From NCBI GenBank assembly GCA_016722075.1, contig JADKGW010000004.1, forward strand, positions 1 through 64,000: a stretch of 64,000 nucleotides of DNA, given 5' to 3'. A program made the position numbers and the translations under genes. Shown one piece after another: positions 1 through 8,208 of the stretch. How positions within the stretch are numbered: position 1 is the stretch's first letter; every line of letters starts with the position of its first letter. This stretch comes from Candidatus Kouleothrix ribensis. GTDB taxonomy: Bacteria > Chloroflexota > Chloroflexia > Chloroflexales > Roseiflexaceae. The notes under the pieces are model-generated. The model saw only the letters and a program-made list of their open reading frames with translations, made no database searches and was not told the DNA's origin.

Positions 1-174
1 AACACGGCGGCGACGACAGGCGAGGAGAACGAGGCGACCGCAACCCGCCCCGAGTGTGCATGCGACGACACCCGCCACGAGACGAAGCCGCACGAGCCAG
101 CGCGCACGGCCGACCAGACGATGGAAGAGAACGACGGCGACGACGAGACCATGGTGAACCTCCCACAGCAATGA
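1..174 (+). CDS. C-terminal end of an unidentified gene (cut by window edge)
   Basis: An open frame runs from the first base to a TGA at 172-174, giving 57 residues rich in Glu, Asp, Thr and Arg and ending in VNLPQQ. The start lies outside the window. I do not recognise the family. The highly charged composition resembles a disordered acidic tail. Its stop overlaps the ATG of the next small frame (ATGA), the kind of overlap seen in translationally coupled genes, which is the main reason for listing it. Confidence 0.35.
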   Translation, partial: NTAATTGEENEATATRPECACDDTRHETKPHEPARTADQTMEENDGDDETMVNLPQQ

Positions 175-464
175 ATGACAAGGCCCACGGCACAGCGCGC
201 GCAGGCGATCCCGCAGCACCCCCGCCAGCCGCCGCAGGCCGGCCGCGCAGCCCCGCCGGGCGGCGGAGCGCCAGGAGCCTGCGACACAGCGCGACCCGCG
301 CCGGCGAGGAGCGAGCAGAGTCCGCAGCCCCGCCCACAATGAATCGGTGGTCTACCGCTGGATCGGGCGAGGGCTGGGCCAGGGGGTACAATGGGAAGAC
401 TGCGCGCAATAGTACCGCCTCTGGCCGCCCCAGCGGGGCCGCGCGCAGGCATGGGGAGGGCTAG
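171..464 (+). CDS. Small Arg/Ala/Pro-rich hypothetical protein
   Basis: A 97-residue frame starts at the ATG that overlaps the previous stop as ATGA. It is rich in Ala, Arg, Pro and Gly with no recognisable domain, and GC-rich DNA readily produces such frames by chance. The only support is the start/stop overlap and the absence of a better frame here. Between 465 and 694 I see no convincing gene. Confidence 0.22.
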   Translation: MNDKAHGTARAGDPAAPPPAAAGRPRSPAGRRSARSLRHSATRAGEERAESAAPPTMNRWSTAGSGEGWARGYNGKTARNSTASGRPSGAARRHGEG

Positions 465-694
465 GCGCTCATGGGAGTGCAGGGCCGACTGCGGCGCGTG
501 GGCCAGGCCGATCGCCCGCGCGCGGGGGATGGGGGCCGCGCGAGCGGGGCCACGCGAGCGCGGGCGTCCCGCTGGGGAAGGCGATTATTTCCGAGGAGGA
601 TGTGAGGAAAAGTCCGAGCAGCGCGCGAGGTCATTCCGCGCGATCCGCAGTTATGTTGGCTGTAGATGTTGATCAAGGGAAAGCAAGCATCCCG

Positions 695-892
695 ATGAAG
701 CAGCCAAAGCATACCAAGTCGGCTCAGGTGGCCCAAGCCCAGCAGCGCCGGGCGACAATCGCGGTAATGGCGCTGTTTGCGCTGGCATGCCTGGGCCGGC
801 TCATCGCGCCCGAGGTCGTACTGTTCCGCGAACTGCTGCCGATCGCGGCGACGCTGCTGGGGTTGGTGGTCAAAGAAGCGCTTGGTGGGTAA
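695..892 (+). CDS. Small membrane protein
   Basis: This 65-residue protein has a basic, Gln-rich N-terminus followed by two hydrophobic stretches (about residues 20-37 and 45-60) and ends in KEALGG. It probably sits in the cytoplasmic membrane with both ends on one side. The ATG at 695 follows a purine-rich GGGAAAG; the same frame is open from a GTG at 602 and an ATG at 653, so the start is uncertain. It is convergent with the large STAND gene downstream. No family is recognised. Confidence 0.45.
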   Translation: MKQPKHTKSAQVAQAQQRRATIAVMALFALACLGRLIAPEVVLFRELLPIAATLLGLVVKEALGG

Positions 893-943
893 GCAGGCGC
901 GTATGATTTGGAGTTTGCTTGAGCAACACTATGCATCGCTCGT

Positions 944-3256
944 TTAAAGTACATCACCATCGAGGAGTTTCAGAAAGGCCTCGATATCTTTCCGAATCCT
1001 GTAGTGCCTTTGTAAACCTGAAACTTTATCGAATGCCTCTAAAGCATAGCATCGAGCAGTATCAATATCCCCTTTATATTTCGTAATCAATGCAAGCCCG
1101 TATAATCCATATAGTGATTCTATAGTAACGAGGTTTTTCTCAGATGATGTCAGCGATCGAAATTCAATCTCAGCCTTCTCCACATCTCCTTTACTTAAAT
1201 AGGCAAACCCAAGTCTATAGCGGGCATCATAATACTCTTCATTTCGTTGATACTGTTTGATTATTTCAATTGCTTTTATATAATAATTAATAGCCTGATC
1301 TATTTCATCATTTTTCTGATAGAATTCACCGGCCGTAAGAAAAATACGACTCTTAACTATTAATGAGCATTTCACAGACAAGGCCTCACTAATAATTGGC
1401 GATGCCAATTTCAGCTCGTTATTTAACACATGCATTCTAGCCAGGTGTGCATCCATGATAACCCTAAAATCGTCAACATCTATACCTTGCGATGATAACA
1501 GATGAATAACCTTCCTGCCAAACTCTATTTCTTTCTCTATATCTGATATCATATCAGTCTCGATAAGTGCCCATAAAATCCCGTCAAGGTGTAGCCATGC
1601 TGCATCGCTAATGCGATCTATCAACATTGCTGCTTGTATTGCTTTCCGACAATAGTCAATACGATCGCTAAATAGACCGACTCTATCCATATAATGCACA
1701 AGCATCATCATTAAATTTACAAGAAGTTCGCTGTGATTATTTTCAGACGCCCATTTTAGAACACCTTTAATGTTAATCCAATCAGGTTTAATGGATTTTA
1801 GTGCATAAATACTAGCTAAAGATCTCCAATACTGTTCAATATTGTCATTTTGAACAATATGCTTTGTAACAAATTGCAAGAAATACTGTGACCACCGCTC
1901 CCGCGCACTCTCCTCAAAGCTCGGCTGCTCGGCTAAGCGTACTCCAGCAAACACCCGCACCAGCGGATGCAATGTATAGCGCGGCGCGTTGCTCAGATCA
2001 GCCTGCTGTACATCCAGCAGCGCAAGGTCAGTCAGCCGCTCGACCGCGCGATCGAAGGCGTAGCCCAGCACATCGGCGCTGGCCGCAACCGCCTCGCCGC
2101 TGGCGCTGTCAGGGAAGAAGGTCATGACCATCAGCACGCGCCGCGCCGCCTCGTCGAGCAGCGACCATGCGCGCGTGAAGAGATCATCAAATAACTCACC
2201 CCGCGCGGCGTATAGGTCATCAACCACCTGCTGGAGCGGGCGGCGCTCATGCTTGACCAACCCAAGCGCGATCTCAATCGCCTTGGGGTTGCCGCCAGTG
2301 ACAGTGACAAGCGGTTCAAACTCGGTAGGCTCTTTGACCTTATTGTCGAGCTGGAGCATGCGCAGCCGCTGCACGATCAGCGCCTGGGCTTCGGCCTCGG
2401 TCATACCGCGTAGCTCGGCCACCATCGTGCTGTTGCGAAACGCACGGCTGTATTCCCGGCTGGTGATCAGCGTCTTGCTCGGCTCGGGCAGGCGCAGCAG
2501 CCACGATAAGAGCGCGCCGTCGGTCACGGTCTCGAAGTTGTCGACCACGAGCAGCACCTTCTGCTTGCGTAGCAGCTGCTCGACCTCGCGGCGTTTCTCG
2601 TCGTGCTCGAACTGCGTGAAGCCGGGGTAGTCTAGCGTGTGGGCAATCTCATCGAGCACAGTGCTGAGGTTGGTCGTGCCGGGGCGATCCTTGTCGCTGA
2701 CCCACACGGCCGCGTCGAACACCGGCGCGCCCGCCACGCCCTTCAGGCAGGCGTCGGCCACCTCGCGCGCCAGGCTGGTTTTACCCTGGCCACCCAGCCC
2801 CATGACCAGCACGGCGGCCGAACGCGCGGCCAGGCCCTCGCACACCTCGGCGAAGGCCTGCGCGCGCATCACAAACTGGCTGTAGGTCGGCGATGGCAGG
2901 TTCTGGTATACACGAGGCGCGCGTGCGCGGACGATCGGCGCCGGGCAGAGCCGGTCGAGCAACTGCTCAGCACCAGGGTAACGCGCGACGTGGAGAAAGC
3001 GCTGCAGCCACGCACGCCCGAGGAAGCCGCGCGTCACCGCCGCCGCAGCCAGGATCTCGACGGTACGCTGCTCAGGCGGCAGATAGCCAGCCTTGTAGCG
3101 CTGGATGGTCTTGCCGGACACGATCGCCAGCGCGCCCAACTCCTCCTCGATCACCGGGGCGGTTTTGCCTTCGTAGGTGGCGATACTATTGATCGCACCG
3201 CTGAGCAAGCGGCCGAATGTCTCACTGCGATTTCGCGGCTCGTTGCGTATCGGCAT
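944..3256 (-). CDS. NB-ARC-type STAND ATPase with N-terminal HTH-like region and C-terminal TPRs
   Basis: A predicted signal-transducing ATPase of the NB-ARC class, typically a regulator that switches on when a ligand is sensed. Numbering from a GTG at 3385, the Walker A GLGGQGKTS is at 196-204, Walker B KVLLVVDN at 276-283 and the sensor-like LITSRE at 306-311. The first 110 residues include a segment resembling a Cro-type helix-turn-helix (SGKTIQRYKAGYLPPE). The C-terminal 300 residues look like tetratricopeptide helices. I prefer the ATG at 3256, preceded by GGGGG at a suitable distance, because the GTG at 3385 lacks a ribosome site and the palindrome at 3331-3348 would then lie upstream as an operator. 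The 3' half (944-1880) is markedly more AT-rich than the 5' half, suggesting a domain swap. Confidence 0.8.
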   Translation of the reverse strand: MPIRNEPRNRSETFGRLLSGAINSIATYEGKTAPVIEEELGALAIVSGKTIQRYKAGYLPPEQRTVEILAAAAVTRGFLGRAWLQRFLHVARYPGAEQLLDRLCPAPIVRARAPRVYQNLPSPTYSQFVMRAQAFAEVCEGLAARSAAVLVMGLGGQGKTSLAREVADACLKGVAGAPVFDAAVWVSDKDRPGTTNLSTVLDEIAHTLDYPGFTQFEHDEKRREVEQLLRKQKVLLVVDNFETVTDGALLSWLLRLPEPSKTLITSREYSRAFRNSTMVAELRGMTEAEAQALIVQRLRMLQLDNKVKEPTEFEPLVTVTGGNPKAIEIALGLVKHERRPLQQVVDDLYAARGELFDDLFTRAWSLLDEAARRVLMVMTFFPDSASGEAVAASADVLGYAFDRAVERLTDLALLDVQQADLSNAPRYTLHPLVRVFAGVRLAEQPSFEESARERWSQYFLQFVTKHIVQNDNIEQYWRSLASIYALKSIKPDWINIKGVLKWASENNHSELLVNLMMMLVHYMDRVGLFSDRIDYCRKAIQAAMLIDRISDAAWLHLDGILWALIETDMISDIEKEIEFGRKVIHLLSSQGIDVDDFRVIMDAHLARMHVLNNELKLASPIISEALSVKCSLIVKSRIFLTAGEFYQKNDEIDQAINYYIKAIEIIKQYQRNEEYYDARYRLGFAYLSKGDVEKAEIEFRSLTSSEKNLVTIESLYGLYGLALITKYKGDIDTARCYALEAFDKVSGLQRHYRIRKDIEAFLKLLDGDVL

Positions 3257-3330
3257 GGTGGCCCCCATTGCATTGCGGCGTATCACTCTGATATCCTCAC
3301 CTGCCAGGGGCGCGAAGATCGACCCAAGCA

Positions 3331-3348
3331 GTGCGGAAATTTCCGCAC
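3331..3348. promoter_or_regulatory. Perfect 18-bp palindrome, likely operator
   Basis: GTGCGGAAATTTCCGCAC is an uninterrupted palindrome lying 75-92 bp upstream of the preferred STAND start at 3256 and about 100 bp from the divergent gene at 3447. Position and perfect symmetry suggest a dimeric repressor site, possibly for the STAND protein's own N-terminal HTH-like region (inference). Confidence 0.5.
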
Positions 3349-3446
3349 CTGAGGTGCTGATTTCCTCGCGTATGTTGGTAATCACTACTGTGTACAGCGG
3401 TAGTGTACTACATTCAGGCTAGTGAGCACTACGGAAGGAGACCGCC

Positions 3447-3635
3447 ATGACCCCGCTGTTACTCATCATCGGGCTGGCCGCTCTGGCGGCACTGCGCTTC
3501 CGCCCCACCCCGCACACCCACGTGGTCTACGTGCCGATCGAAGTCGCCGAGGCACGCGGTGGCGGGCTGGGCTGCGCGCCGATGATCTTGCTCGTCGTGG
3601 CGCTGCTGATCATCGCGCTGTTGAGCGGTACGTAG
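3447..3635 (+). CDS. Small two-helix membrane protein
   Basis: This 62-residue protein has an N-terminal hydrophobic segment (residues 3-17), a short polar section containing HTHVVYVPIEV, and a second hydrophobic segment (44-60). It is likely an inner-membrane hairpin. A strong ribosome site (AAGGAG) lies 8 bases before the ATG, which makes it a real gene despite its size. It is transcribed away from the STAND gene and may share the palindrome-containing control region. Family unknown. Confidence 0.6.
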   Translation: MTPLLLIIGLAALAALRFRPTPHTHVVYVPIEVAEARGGGLGCAPMILLVVALLIIALLSGT

Positions 3636-3696
3636 GATCGAGCGGACAGTAATGCTTGTGCGTGACAGCGCTCGATTGCATGAGAAATCCTGGAAC

Positions 3697-3727
3697 AAAA
3701 AAACGGAGCCGAGTTTCCCCGGCTCCG
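3697..3727 (-). terminator. Intrinsic terminator of the PadR-VWA operon
   Basis: CGGAGCCG (3704-3711) pairs with CGGCTCCG (3720-3727) across an 8-base loop. On the minus strand the stem is followed by a run of seven T (3697-3703). It lies just past the stop of the gene at 3744-5465. Confidence 0.85.
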
Positions 3728-3743
3728 CAGGTTCTCCGATTTA

Positions 3744-5465
3744 CTACGGGTTGCGATATTGGCTTGATGGCGCGCCATCACAGCCATACTTGACGCTGTT
3801 GACGATCGCCACGAACACAGGCTCTACATCGGCCGGCTTCTTGGCGAAGTAGAGGTCATTTGGTGATGCAACCTGGCGCAGCGTGTCGACCTCGATCTTG
3901 TTGCCCATCGCGATCACAACCACCCTGATGCCATCGGCGCGGGCCGCGTTGGCTGCGTCGATCGCCGGCTGCGAGGGCGCCCGGCCGTCAGTCATCAGCA
4001 GAATCACCGGTAGCGTGCCCTGACCCCTGCGCGAGCTTAAGAGCTCCTCATGCGCAGCCTTGATGCCCGCTGCCACGTCAGTGCCATCCACTCGTGTGAC
4101 CTCATCGATTGCCCGCAGCACCGCCTCGCGATCGTAAGTAAGCTGTTGAGTCGTGTTGGCCTTGCGGTCGAACACCGTCACGCCCAGCTGATCCGTCGTC
4201 GGGTCAGTCAGGCCCACGAAGGTGCGCGCCGCAGCTCGAACGCTCGGCAAGAACGCTTCCATGGAGCCGCTATGGTCCAGCGTCAGCTGGATGGCCAGCG
4301 ACTGTCGGTAGCCTGGGATGCACGGCGTCGGCGTGACCGTTGGCGGTGGGCCGATCGGCGTGATAGTTGGAATCTCCTCTGTCGGCGTCGGCGTGGCCGG
4401 CTCCGGCGTCCAGGTCGGTGTCGGCGTGGCCGGCTCCGGCGTCCAAGTCGGTGTCGGTGTCGCGGGCACTGGCGTCCATGTTGCCGTAGGCGTCGCGGGC
4501 ACTGGCGTCCATGTTGCCGTAGGCGTCGGTGTTGGCGTATTTGTTGGTACCACCGGCGTGGTTGATGGCGCAATCAGCGGCGTGGTTGATGGCGCGATGA
4601 TTGGCGTTGTCGACGGCGCAATCAGCGGCGTGGCCGATGGCGCAATCAGCGGCGTGGCCGACGGTGCAATCAGCGGCGTGGCCGACGGTGCAATCAGCGG
4701 CGTGGCCGACGGTGCAATCAGCGGTGTGGCCGATGGCGCAATCAGCGGTGTGGCCGATGGCGCAATCAGCGGTGTGGCCGATGGCGCAATCAGCGGTGTG
4801 GCCGACGGTGCAATCAGCGGTGTGGCCGATGGCGCAATCAGCGGTGTGGCCGATGGCGCAGTCTTGGGGGTCACACCGCTCTCGCCGCCCGGCGTCGGCA
4901 GCTGTTGCCACGGTGTTGGTGACACGGTGCCCGTTTGAGTGCCCGTAGGCGGCGGTGGTGATCCACCCGGTAGGTTGGTTAGACCATACAGGAAGATCAA
5001 AATGACGAGGATGTTGGCCAGCCACTGCGTGTTCAGGATGTTCTTGATCGAGCGCCACGCATTGGATAGGAAGGGTAGCACTAGGTGCGAGATGATGCTG
5101 CGAGCAGTTGAGACACTATTGCTCAGCTGAGGTGTCATTGCCGCCAGGATAGTACCGACGACAGTGCCGATACTGGTCGACAGCGGTAAAGACATAAGAG
5201 GAACCAGAGCCATCACTGCCAGGACTAGCAGCGCGGGCAGTGACATGCGCAAGAGCGTGTAGAGGATCTGCGTACGCTCTTGTTGCCACACGACCTTAAT
5301 CATGTGACGCAAGCCACGCTTTTTGACCAAATCTTGGAAGACCTGCAGTTGGTCTTTAGCCCAGCTAGGGTCACCCTTAGCAGTATGAAGTTCGACTTGA
5401 CGACGATAAATAGCGAAAGCGATGAGTGTCGCTATCTTCTTCAGCTGAGCGATAAATCTTTGCAT
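3744..5465 (-). CDS. Membrane-anchored von Willebrand factor A domain protein with long Pro/Thr repeat linker
   Basis: The N-terminal 165 residues contain hydrophobic segments at about 71-112 and 149-163 that anchor the protein. An extended linker follows: thirteen 8-residue APSATPLI-type repeats (about 203-306), then P/T-rich W-containing repeats to about 380. The C-terminal 180 residues form a VWA domain with a complete metal-binding site: D397-H-S-G-S401, GTD at 460-462 and MTDG at 490-493. VWA domains bind protein ligands through a metal ion, so this looks like an adhesion or sensing module held away from the membrane. AAGGAA precedes the ATG. It lies 44 bp after a PadR gene and probably shares its transcript. 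The repeat number is expected to vary between strains. Confidence 0.82.
   Translation of the reverse strand: MQRFIAQLKKIATLIAFAIYRRQVELHTAKGDPSWAKDQLQVFQDLVKKRGLRHMIKVVWQQERTQILYTLLRMSLPALLVLAVMALVPLMSLPLSTSIGTVVGTILAAMTPQLSNSVSTARSIISHLVLPFLSNAWRSIKNILNTQWLANILVILIFLYGLTNLPGGSPPPPTGTQTGTVSPTPWQQLPTPGGESGVTPKTAPSATPLIAPSATPLIAPSATPLIAPSATPLIAPSATPLIAPSATPLIAPSATPLIAPSATPLIAPSATPLIAPSATPLIAPSTTPIIAPSTTPLIAPSTTPVVPTNTPTPTPTATWTPVPATPTATWTPVPATPTPTWTPEPATPTPTWTPEPATPTPTEEIPTITPIGPPPTVTPTPCIPGYRQSLAIQLTLDHSGSMEAFLPSVRAAARTFVGLTDPTTDQLGVTVFDRKANTTQQLTYDREAVLRAIDEVTRVDGTDVAAGIKAAHEELLSSRRGQGTLPVILLMTDGRAPSQPAIDAANAARADGIRVVVIAMGNKIEVDTLRQVASPNDLYFAKKPADVEPVFVAIVNSVKYGCDGAPSSQYRNP
4548..4859 (-). 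repeat. Thirteen 24-bp coding tandem repeats
   Basis: These encode the APSATPLI-type units of the VWA protein linker. Ten units are identical in protein and three at the 3' side are variants (APSTTPII, APSTTPLI, APSTTPVV). The DNA units differ mainly at third positions, so the array is partly diverged. Confidence 0.9.
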
Positions 5466-5509
5466 GCTAGTTCCTTGATGCTGCCCAGCCGTATCGTTGT
5501 GCGGTACGG

Positions 5510-5908
5510 TTAGATTTGGTTAACACTACTCGGAGGGTGGCATAGTTTGAGTCGATGCTTGTCTTTAGCTTGAGCTAGAAGGCTTCGTGTTTCCTCTGCC
5601 TTAGCCTCCAGTTGTTGAAGCGTGACGATTATCATCTTCCTGCCTTCCTCTGTGAGAGTGAAATAACGACGCCGCATGCTGTTACCATCAGCATCGGGAA
5701 GAACGTGTTCACTCTCGGTGATCCATCCATTTCGGTTCATCCTCTTTAACCCCGTATACAAAGTACCCGGTGATAGGAAGATGCCCGACCGTTCGTAGAT
5801 CTCCTCAATTAGACCGAGTCCATGCTGATCTTCTTTGAGCAGCGACGTCAGAATAAGGCGCTCGTTTTCGGTCAGGAGCTTCTTAGTGGGATGCGACACG
5901 CTTGGCAT
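5510..5908 (-). CDS. PadR-family transcriptional regulator
   Basis: This 132-residue protein has the PadR winged-helix signature: ILTSLLKEDQHGLGLIEEI, the SPGTLYTGLKRM recognition region, a GWITE turn and the wing RRYFTLTEEGRKM. A short dimerising helix follows. PadR proteins are usually repressors that respond to small molecules or membrane stress. An earlier TTG at 5935 is possible, but the ATG at 5908 has GGGGTG at the right distance. It precedes the VWA gene by 44 bp, so it probably controls its own operon, including the VWA protein. Confidence 0.88.
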   Translation of the reverse strand: MPSVSHPTKKLLTENERLILTSLLKEDQHGLGLIEEIYERSGIFLSPGTLYTGLKRMNRNGWITESEHVLPDADGNSMRRRYFTLTEEGRKMIIVTLQQLEAKAEETRSLLAQAKDKHRLKLCHPPSSVNQI

Positions 5909-5983
5909 AGCGACACCCCATGTCAAGATTGACAATAACCCATGTCACAAAGGCCCCTCTTTCATTATCGCCATCAAAAACGT

Positions 5984-6012
5984 AAACATGAACGATTAGC
6001 AAACATGAACGA
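5984..6012. repeat. Direct repeat AAACATGAACGA x2 in PadR promoter region
   Basis: AAACATGAACGA occurs at 5984-5995 and 6001-6012, 17 bp apart, between the promoter at 6029-6057 and the PadR start. This is a plausible binding site for the PadR protein downstream of its promoter. Confidence 0.4.
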
Positions 6013-6028
6013 CGGGCGATACTGTTGT

Positions 6029-6057
6029 ATTATAGATTAGTTTTTGTCAAAGGTCAA
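6029..6057 (-). promoter_or_regulatory. Sigma70-type promoter of the PadR-VWA operon
   Basis: Read on the minus strand, TTGACC (6052-6057) and TATAAT (6029-6034) are separated by 17 bp. Transcription would start near 6022 and run into the PadR gene at 5908. Confidence 0.65.
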
Positions 6058-6169
6058 GGCCTCAGAAAGGGCATTAAACCAAATGCCTGACCAGACAGAG
6101 GTTAAAACCCCGAGAAACAGTTGACACATTGTGATAGTACGTCATATCTTAACTTTTGAGTAAAGCAAA

Positions 6170-6193
6170 GCGCCTCTGCTTTCACAGAGGCGC
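6170..6193 (-). terminator. Hairpin terminator of second PadR gene
   Basis: GCGCCTCTG (6170-6178) and CAGAGGCGC (6185-6193) form a perfect 9-bp stem with a 6-base loop. On the minus strand it is followed by TTTGCTTTACTC. It sits 27 bp after the stop of the PadR gene at 6220-6708. Confidence 0.65.
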
Positions 6194-6219
6194 CTCTCAA
6201 AGAAAGAGAATACTCTTTC

Positions 6220-6708
6220 CTATTTCAGAGATAACCCAAGCAACGGCTTTTTTGACCGCCAGAACCTGTTCAGCTCGAGAGCCTTCTCGGGAAGATCATC
6301 CCCATCAGAGCAATTTTGCTCTTGCCTTTCGGGCATACCGCCTTGGTCGTCATCTCGCACTTTTGTGATTAAATCACGAGTCTCGATCACGAACCGCTCC
6401 ATGCGGTCAAGCTCATTGATGATCATGCGTTGCCCTGCACGGGTTAATGCATGGTAGGTTCGGCGCTCGGCGTTGCCGTCAGCTGGCTCTATCCCCCCTT
6501 CCACCTGCTGGATCCAACCGGATTTATCCATCCGCTTCAGGGCGCTATAGAGGGTGCCAGGCGACAAGAACATTTCATTCTCGGTACGCTCGGCGATCTC
6601 CTGGATAATACCAAGCCCGTGCCGAGGCTCGGCCAGCAGCGAAATCAGGATATTCAGCTCGATCGGCGTGGTGGCCGGTACATATACCTTGAGCCTCTGC
6701 TTGTCCAT
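6220..6708 (-). CDS. PadR-family transcriptional regulator (second copy)
   Basis: A 162-residue PadR protein with LNILISLLAEPRHGLGIIQEI, SPGTLYSALKRMDKSGWI and a wing RRTYHALTRAGQRM. It is related to but clearly diverged from the PadR protein at 5510-5908, and its C-terminal 60 residues are longer and charged. GGAGAG lies about 10 bases before the ATG. It appears monocistronic, with its own terminator. Two inverted repeats upstream with a shared CTGTA/TACAG core are candidate autoregulatory operators. Confidence 0.88.
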   Translation of the reverse strand: MDKQRLKVYVPATTPIELNILISLLAEPRHGLGIIQEIAERTENEMFLSPGTLYSALKRMDKSGWIQQVEGGIEPADGNAERRTYHALTRAGQRMIINELDRMERFVIETRDLITKVRDDDQGGMPERQEQNCSDGDDLPEKALELNRFWRSKKPLLGLSLK

Positions 6709-6757
6709 AAGTGTGATCTCTCCAGGGTCAGCTCTACAGCGTTACAGCGATATCAAG

Positions 6758-6773
6758 GGCTGTATCTACAGCC
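6758..6773. promoter_or_regulatory. Candidate PadR operator 1
   Basis: GGCTGTA-TC-TACAGCC is a perfect 7-2-7 inverted repeat 50 bp upstream of the PadR start at 6708. It shares its CTGTA...TACAG core with the site at 6840-6856. Confidence 0.5.
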
Positions 6774-6839
6774 TGGTCTGACACCTGCTATGGTGTGTAA
6801 TTAGCTTGTCACAGTGACGGCTATTACGATTACAACCGT

Positions 6840-6856
6840 TACTGTAATATACAGTA
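6840..6856. promoter_or_regulatory. Candidate PadR operator 2
   Basis: TACTGTA-ATA-TACAGTA is a perfect 7-3-7 inverted repeat, 132 bp upstream of the PadR start, sharing the CTGTA...TACAG core with operator 1. Confidence 0.5.
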
Positions 6857-6983
6857 TACTCCTCAAAAAAGAAAATAGTACTATATGCCTGTTAGAACTT
6901 TAAGGCAAAAATCGGAAGCCGATTATAGCATTACGCTAGAAGATTTCAATCCGCTCAACGTGAGAAAGTGATTACAACATCTA

Positions 6984-7025
6984 TGTGAAGCGGTCGTAAT
7001 CTCTTCTGTGAAGCGGTCGTAATCT
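6984..7025. repeat. Direct duplication of a 19-bp sequence
   Basis: TGTGAAGCGGTCGTAATCT occurs at 6984-7002 and 7007-7025. Function unknown; too few copies to suggest an array. Confidence 0.6.
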
Positions 7026-7294
7026 CCCCGATACATGCCTGCGCTCCAGGGCTGCGATCCTGATGCGCGTCCAGATCCTTACCTTTGCCGATCCTCTTCT
7101 CTGCGAGGATCATTGCTCCACACAAGCCGGGGCATTACGCTATTGATAGGTATTATGATCGTCGTTATATCGCTGCAAAAGTAATTGCCTCCTCTCCAGC
7201 CCGCTGCGCACGAGAGCTTCGCTGCTGGCTAACCAGCTGCAGTTGCAGCAGGGCTTCACAAGGCCATTAAGGCCATTTGGCAGCGTTCGGCTTT

Positions 7295-7645
7295 TCAGCA
7301 CCGCCGCAAGCACTGTTCTATCGCCACCGGCGCCCACGCTCGCGTCACCGGCTCGCCCGGCAGTGGTGCGCGTACCGCGATCACCTCTGCGCGTTCGGCG
7401 AGCGCCTCGACATCGGCCTCGCTCAGCTCTGCCGCCAGCACGATCTCAGCCATATGGCTCGTAACGCCGCGTCGCGCCAGCGCCGCCTGCACGACGGCCG
7501 GGTCAACCTCGGCCGGGATGACGATCATATGCCAGGCCCGCGCCGGCTGAGCCTGGGCGATGGGCCAGCCGGCCACGAGCAAGCCCAGCGCGACCCCGGC
7601 GGCGACCATGATCGCCGCCGGGCTGCGAATACCATGCGTGCTCAA
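7295..7645 (-). CDS. Secreted small hypothetical protein
   Basis: This 116-residue protein starts with a typical signal peptide (hydrophobic residues 9-30 ending in GWPIAQAQ, cleavage likely after AQA). The mature part contains two alternating helix segments (AVVQAALARRGV, EADVEALAERAEV), a Cys near the end and no recognised domain. Its TTG start overlaps the previous stop as TTGA and is served by GGAGG 11 bases upstream. It is the last gene of a three-gene overlapping operon (8162 to 7295). Confidence 0.55.
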   Translation of the reverse strand: MSTHGIRSPAAIMVAAGVALGLLVAGWPIAQAQPARAWHMIVIPAEVDPAVVQAALARRGVTSHMAEIVLAAELSEADVEALAERAEVIAVRAPLPGEPVTRAWAPVAIEQCLRRC

Positions 7646-7869
7646 TGTTCCATAGCCTCCTTAGGCGGCCGTGCTACCTGGGATCGCACCAGTAGGTCGC
7701 GCAGCGTCGCCGCGCGCAGATCACCGTAGGCGTAGGTGCCATCAACGTGATAGCAGCCCGCGAGCTTCGAGGATAGATCGAAGACCCGCAGCAAGCCATT
7801 GGGCATGCGCTCGAGCCGGTGGCGGCCGCTCATGGCGATAACCACAGCTGTATATTTACCCTGACTCAC
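7642..7869 (-). CDS. Small hypothetical protein
   Basis: A 75-residue protein without a signal or membrane segment. It contains short beta-rich sections (RLERMPNGLLRVFDL, CYHVDGTYAYGDL) followed by a helical tail (AATLRDLLVRSQ). The start codon is a GTG overlapping the preceding stop (GTGA), and its stop overlaps the next start (TTGA). Both overlaps indicate a single coupled operon. Function unknown. Confidence 0.5.
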   Translation of the reverse strand: MSQGKYTAVVIAMSGRHRLERMPNGLLRVFDLSSKLAGCYHVDGTYAYGDLRAATLRDLLVRSQVARPPKEAMEH

Positions 7870-8162
7870 TGTCCAGCCTCATCGGCCGGCACGCCAGACA
7901 CATGCAGCAGCTCACGAACGCGTGGCGCCTCGACACCTGCCCACCACAGCGCAATCGCGCCGTCGCGGCCAAGTTGCGCCGGAACCACCACGAGTGCGAG
8001 GTCGCCGCCTGGCAGCGTCGCCCGCGCCAGACTATGCGCCCGCTGTCCGGGCGCGGTGGCTGCCCATATGAAAGGTCGAAGAATACTCGTTCCTATGAAT
8101 GTCATTCCCACAAAGATCGCCAGTGTGGCCGCTATTGCATACCAGCTCCGTATCTTACGCAT
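7866..8162 (-). CDS. Membrane-anchored hypothetical protein
   Basis: Starting at the ATG at 8162 (preceded by GGGAGA), the 98-residue product has one N-terminal transmembrane or signal-anchor segment (about residues 6-30) and a small extracytoplasmic domain containing LALVVVPAQLGRDGAIALWW. A longer frame to 8240 lacks a ribosome site. First gene of the overlapping operon 8162-7295; the tight coupling suggests the three products act together at the membrane. Confidence 0.5.
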   Translation of the reverse strand: MRKIRSWYAIAATLAIFVGMTFIGTSILRPFIWAATAPGQRAHSLARATLPGGDLALVVVPAQLGRDGAIALWWAGVEAPRVRELLHVSGVPADEAGQ

Positions 8163-8208
8163 TGACGTCTCCCGTGTGGTGTAGATATGCTGCAACGTGA
8201 GCACCGCG

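Larger units (their letters stand above)
6709..7294. other. Gene-free stretch upstream of the second PadR gene
   Basis: No convincing gene. It holds the operator-like inverted repeats at 6758-6773 and 6840-6856, a short palindrome GTCACAGTGAC at 6808-6818, and a duplicated 19-bp sequence at 6984-7025. The section 6857-7130 is AT-rich and probably carries the PadR promoter on the minus strand, but I cannot fix its boxes. Confidence 0.5.

Noticed and set aside
4318..4948. Val/Gly/Ala repeat proteins on the plus strand
   Set aside because: They are antisense readings of the 24-bp repeats in the VWA gene, which has the ribosome site, membrane segments and MIDAS motif.
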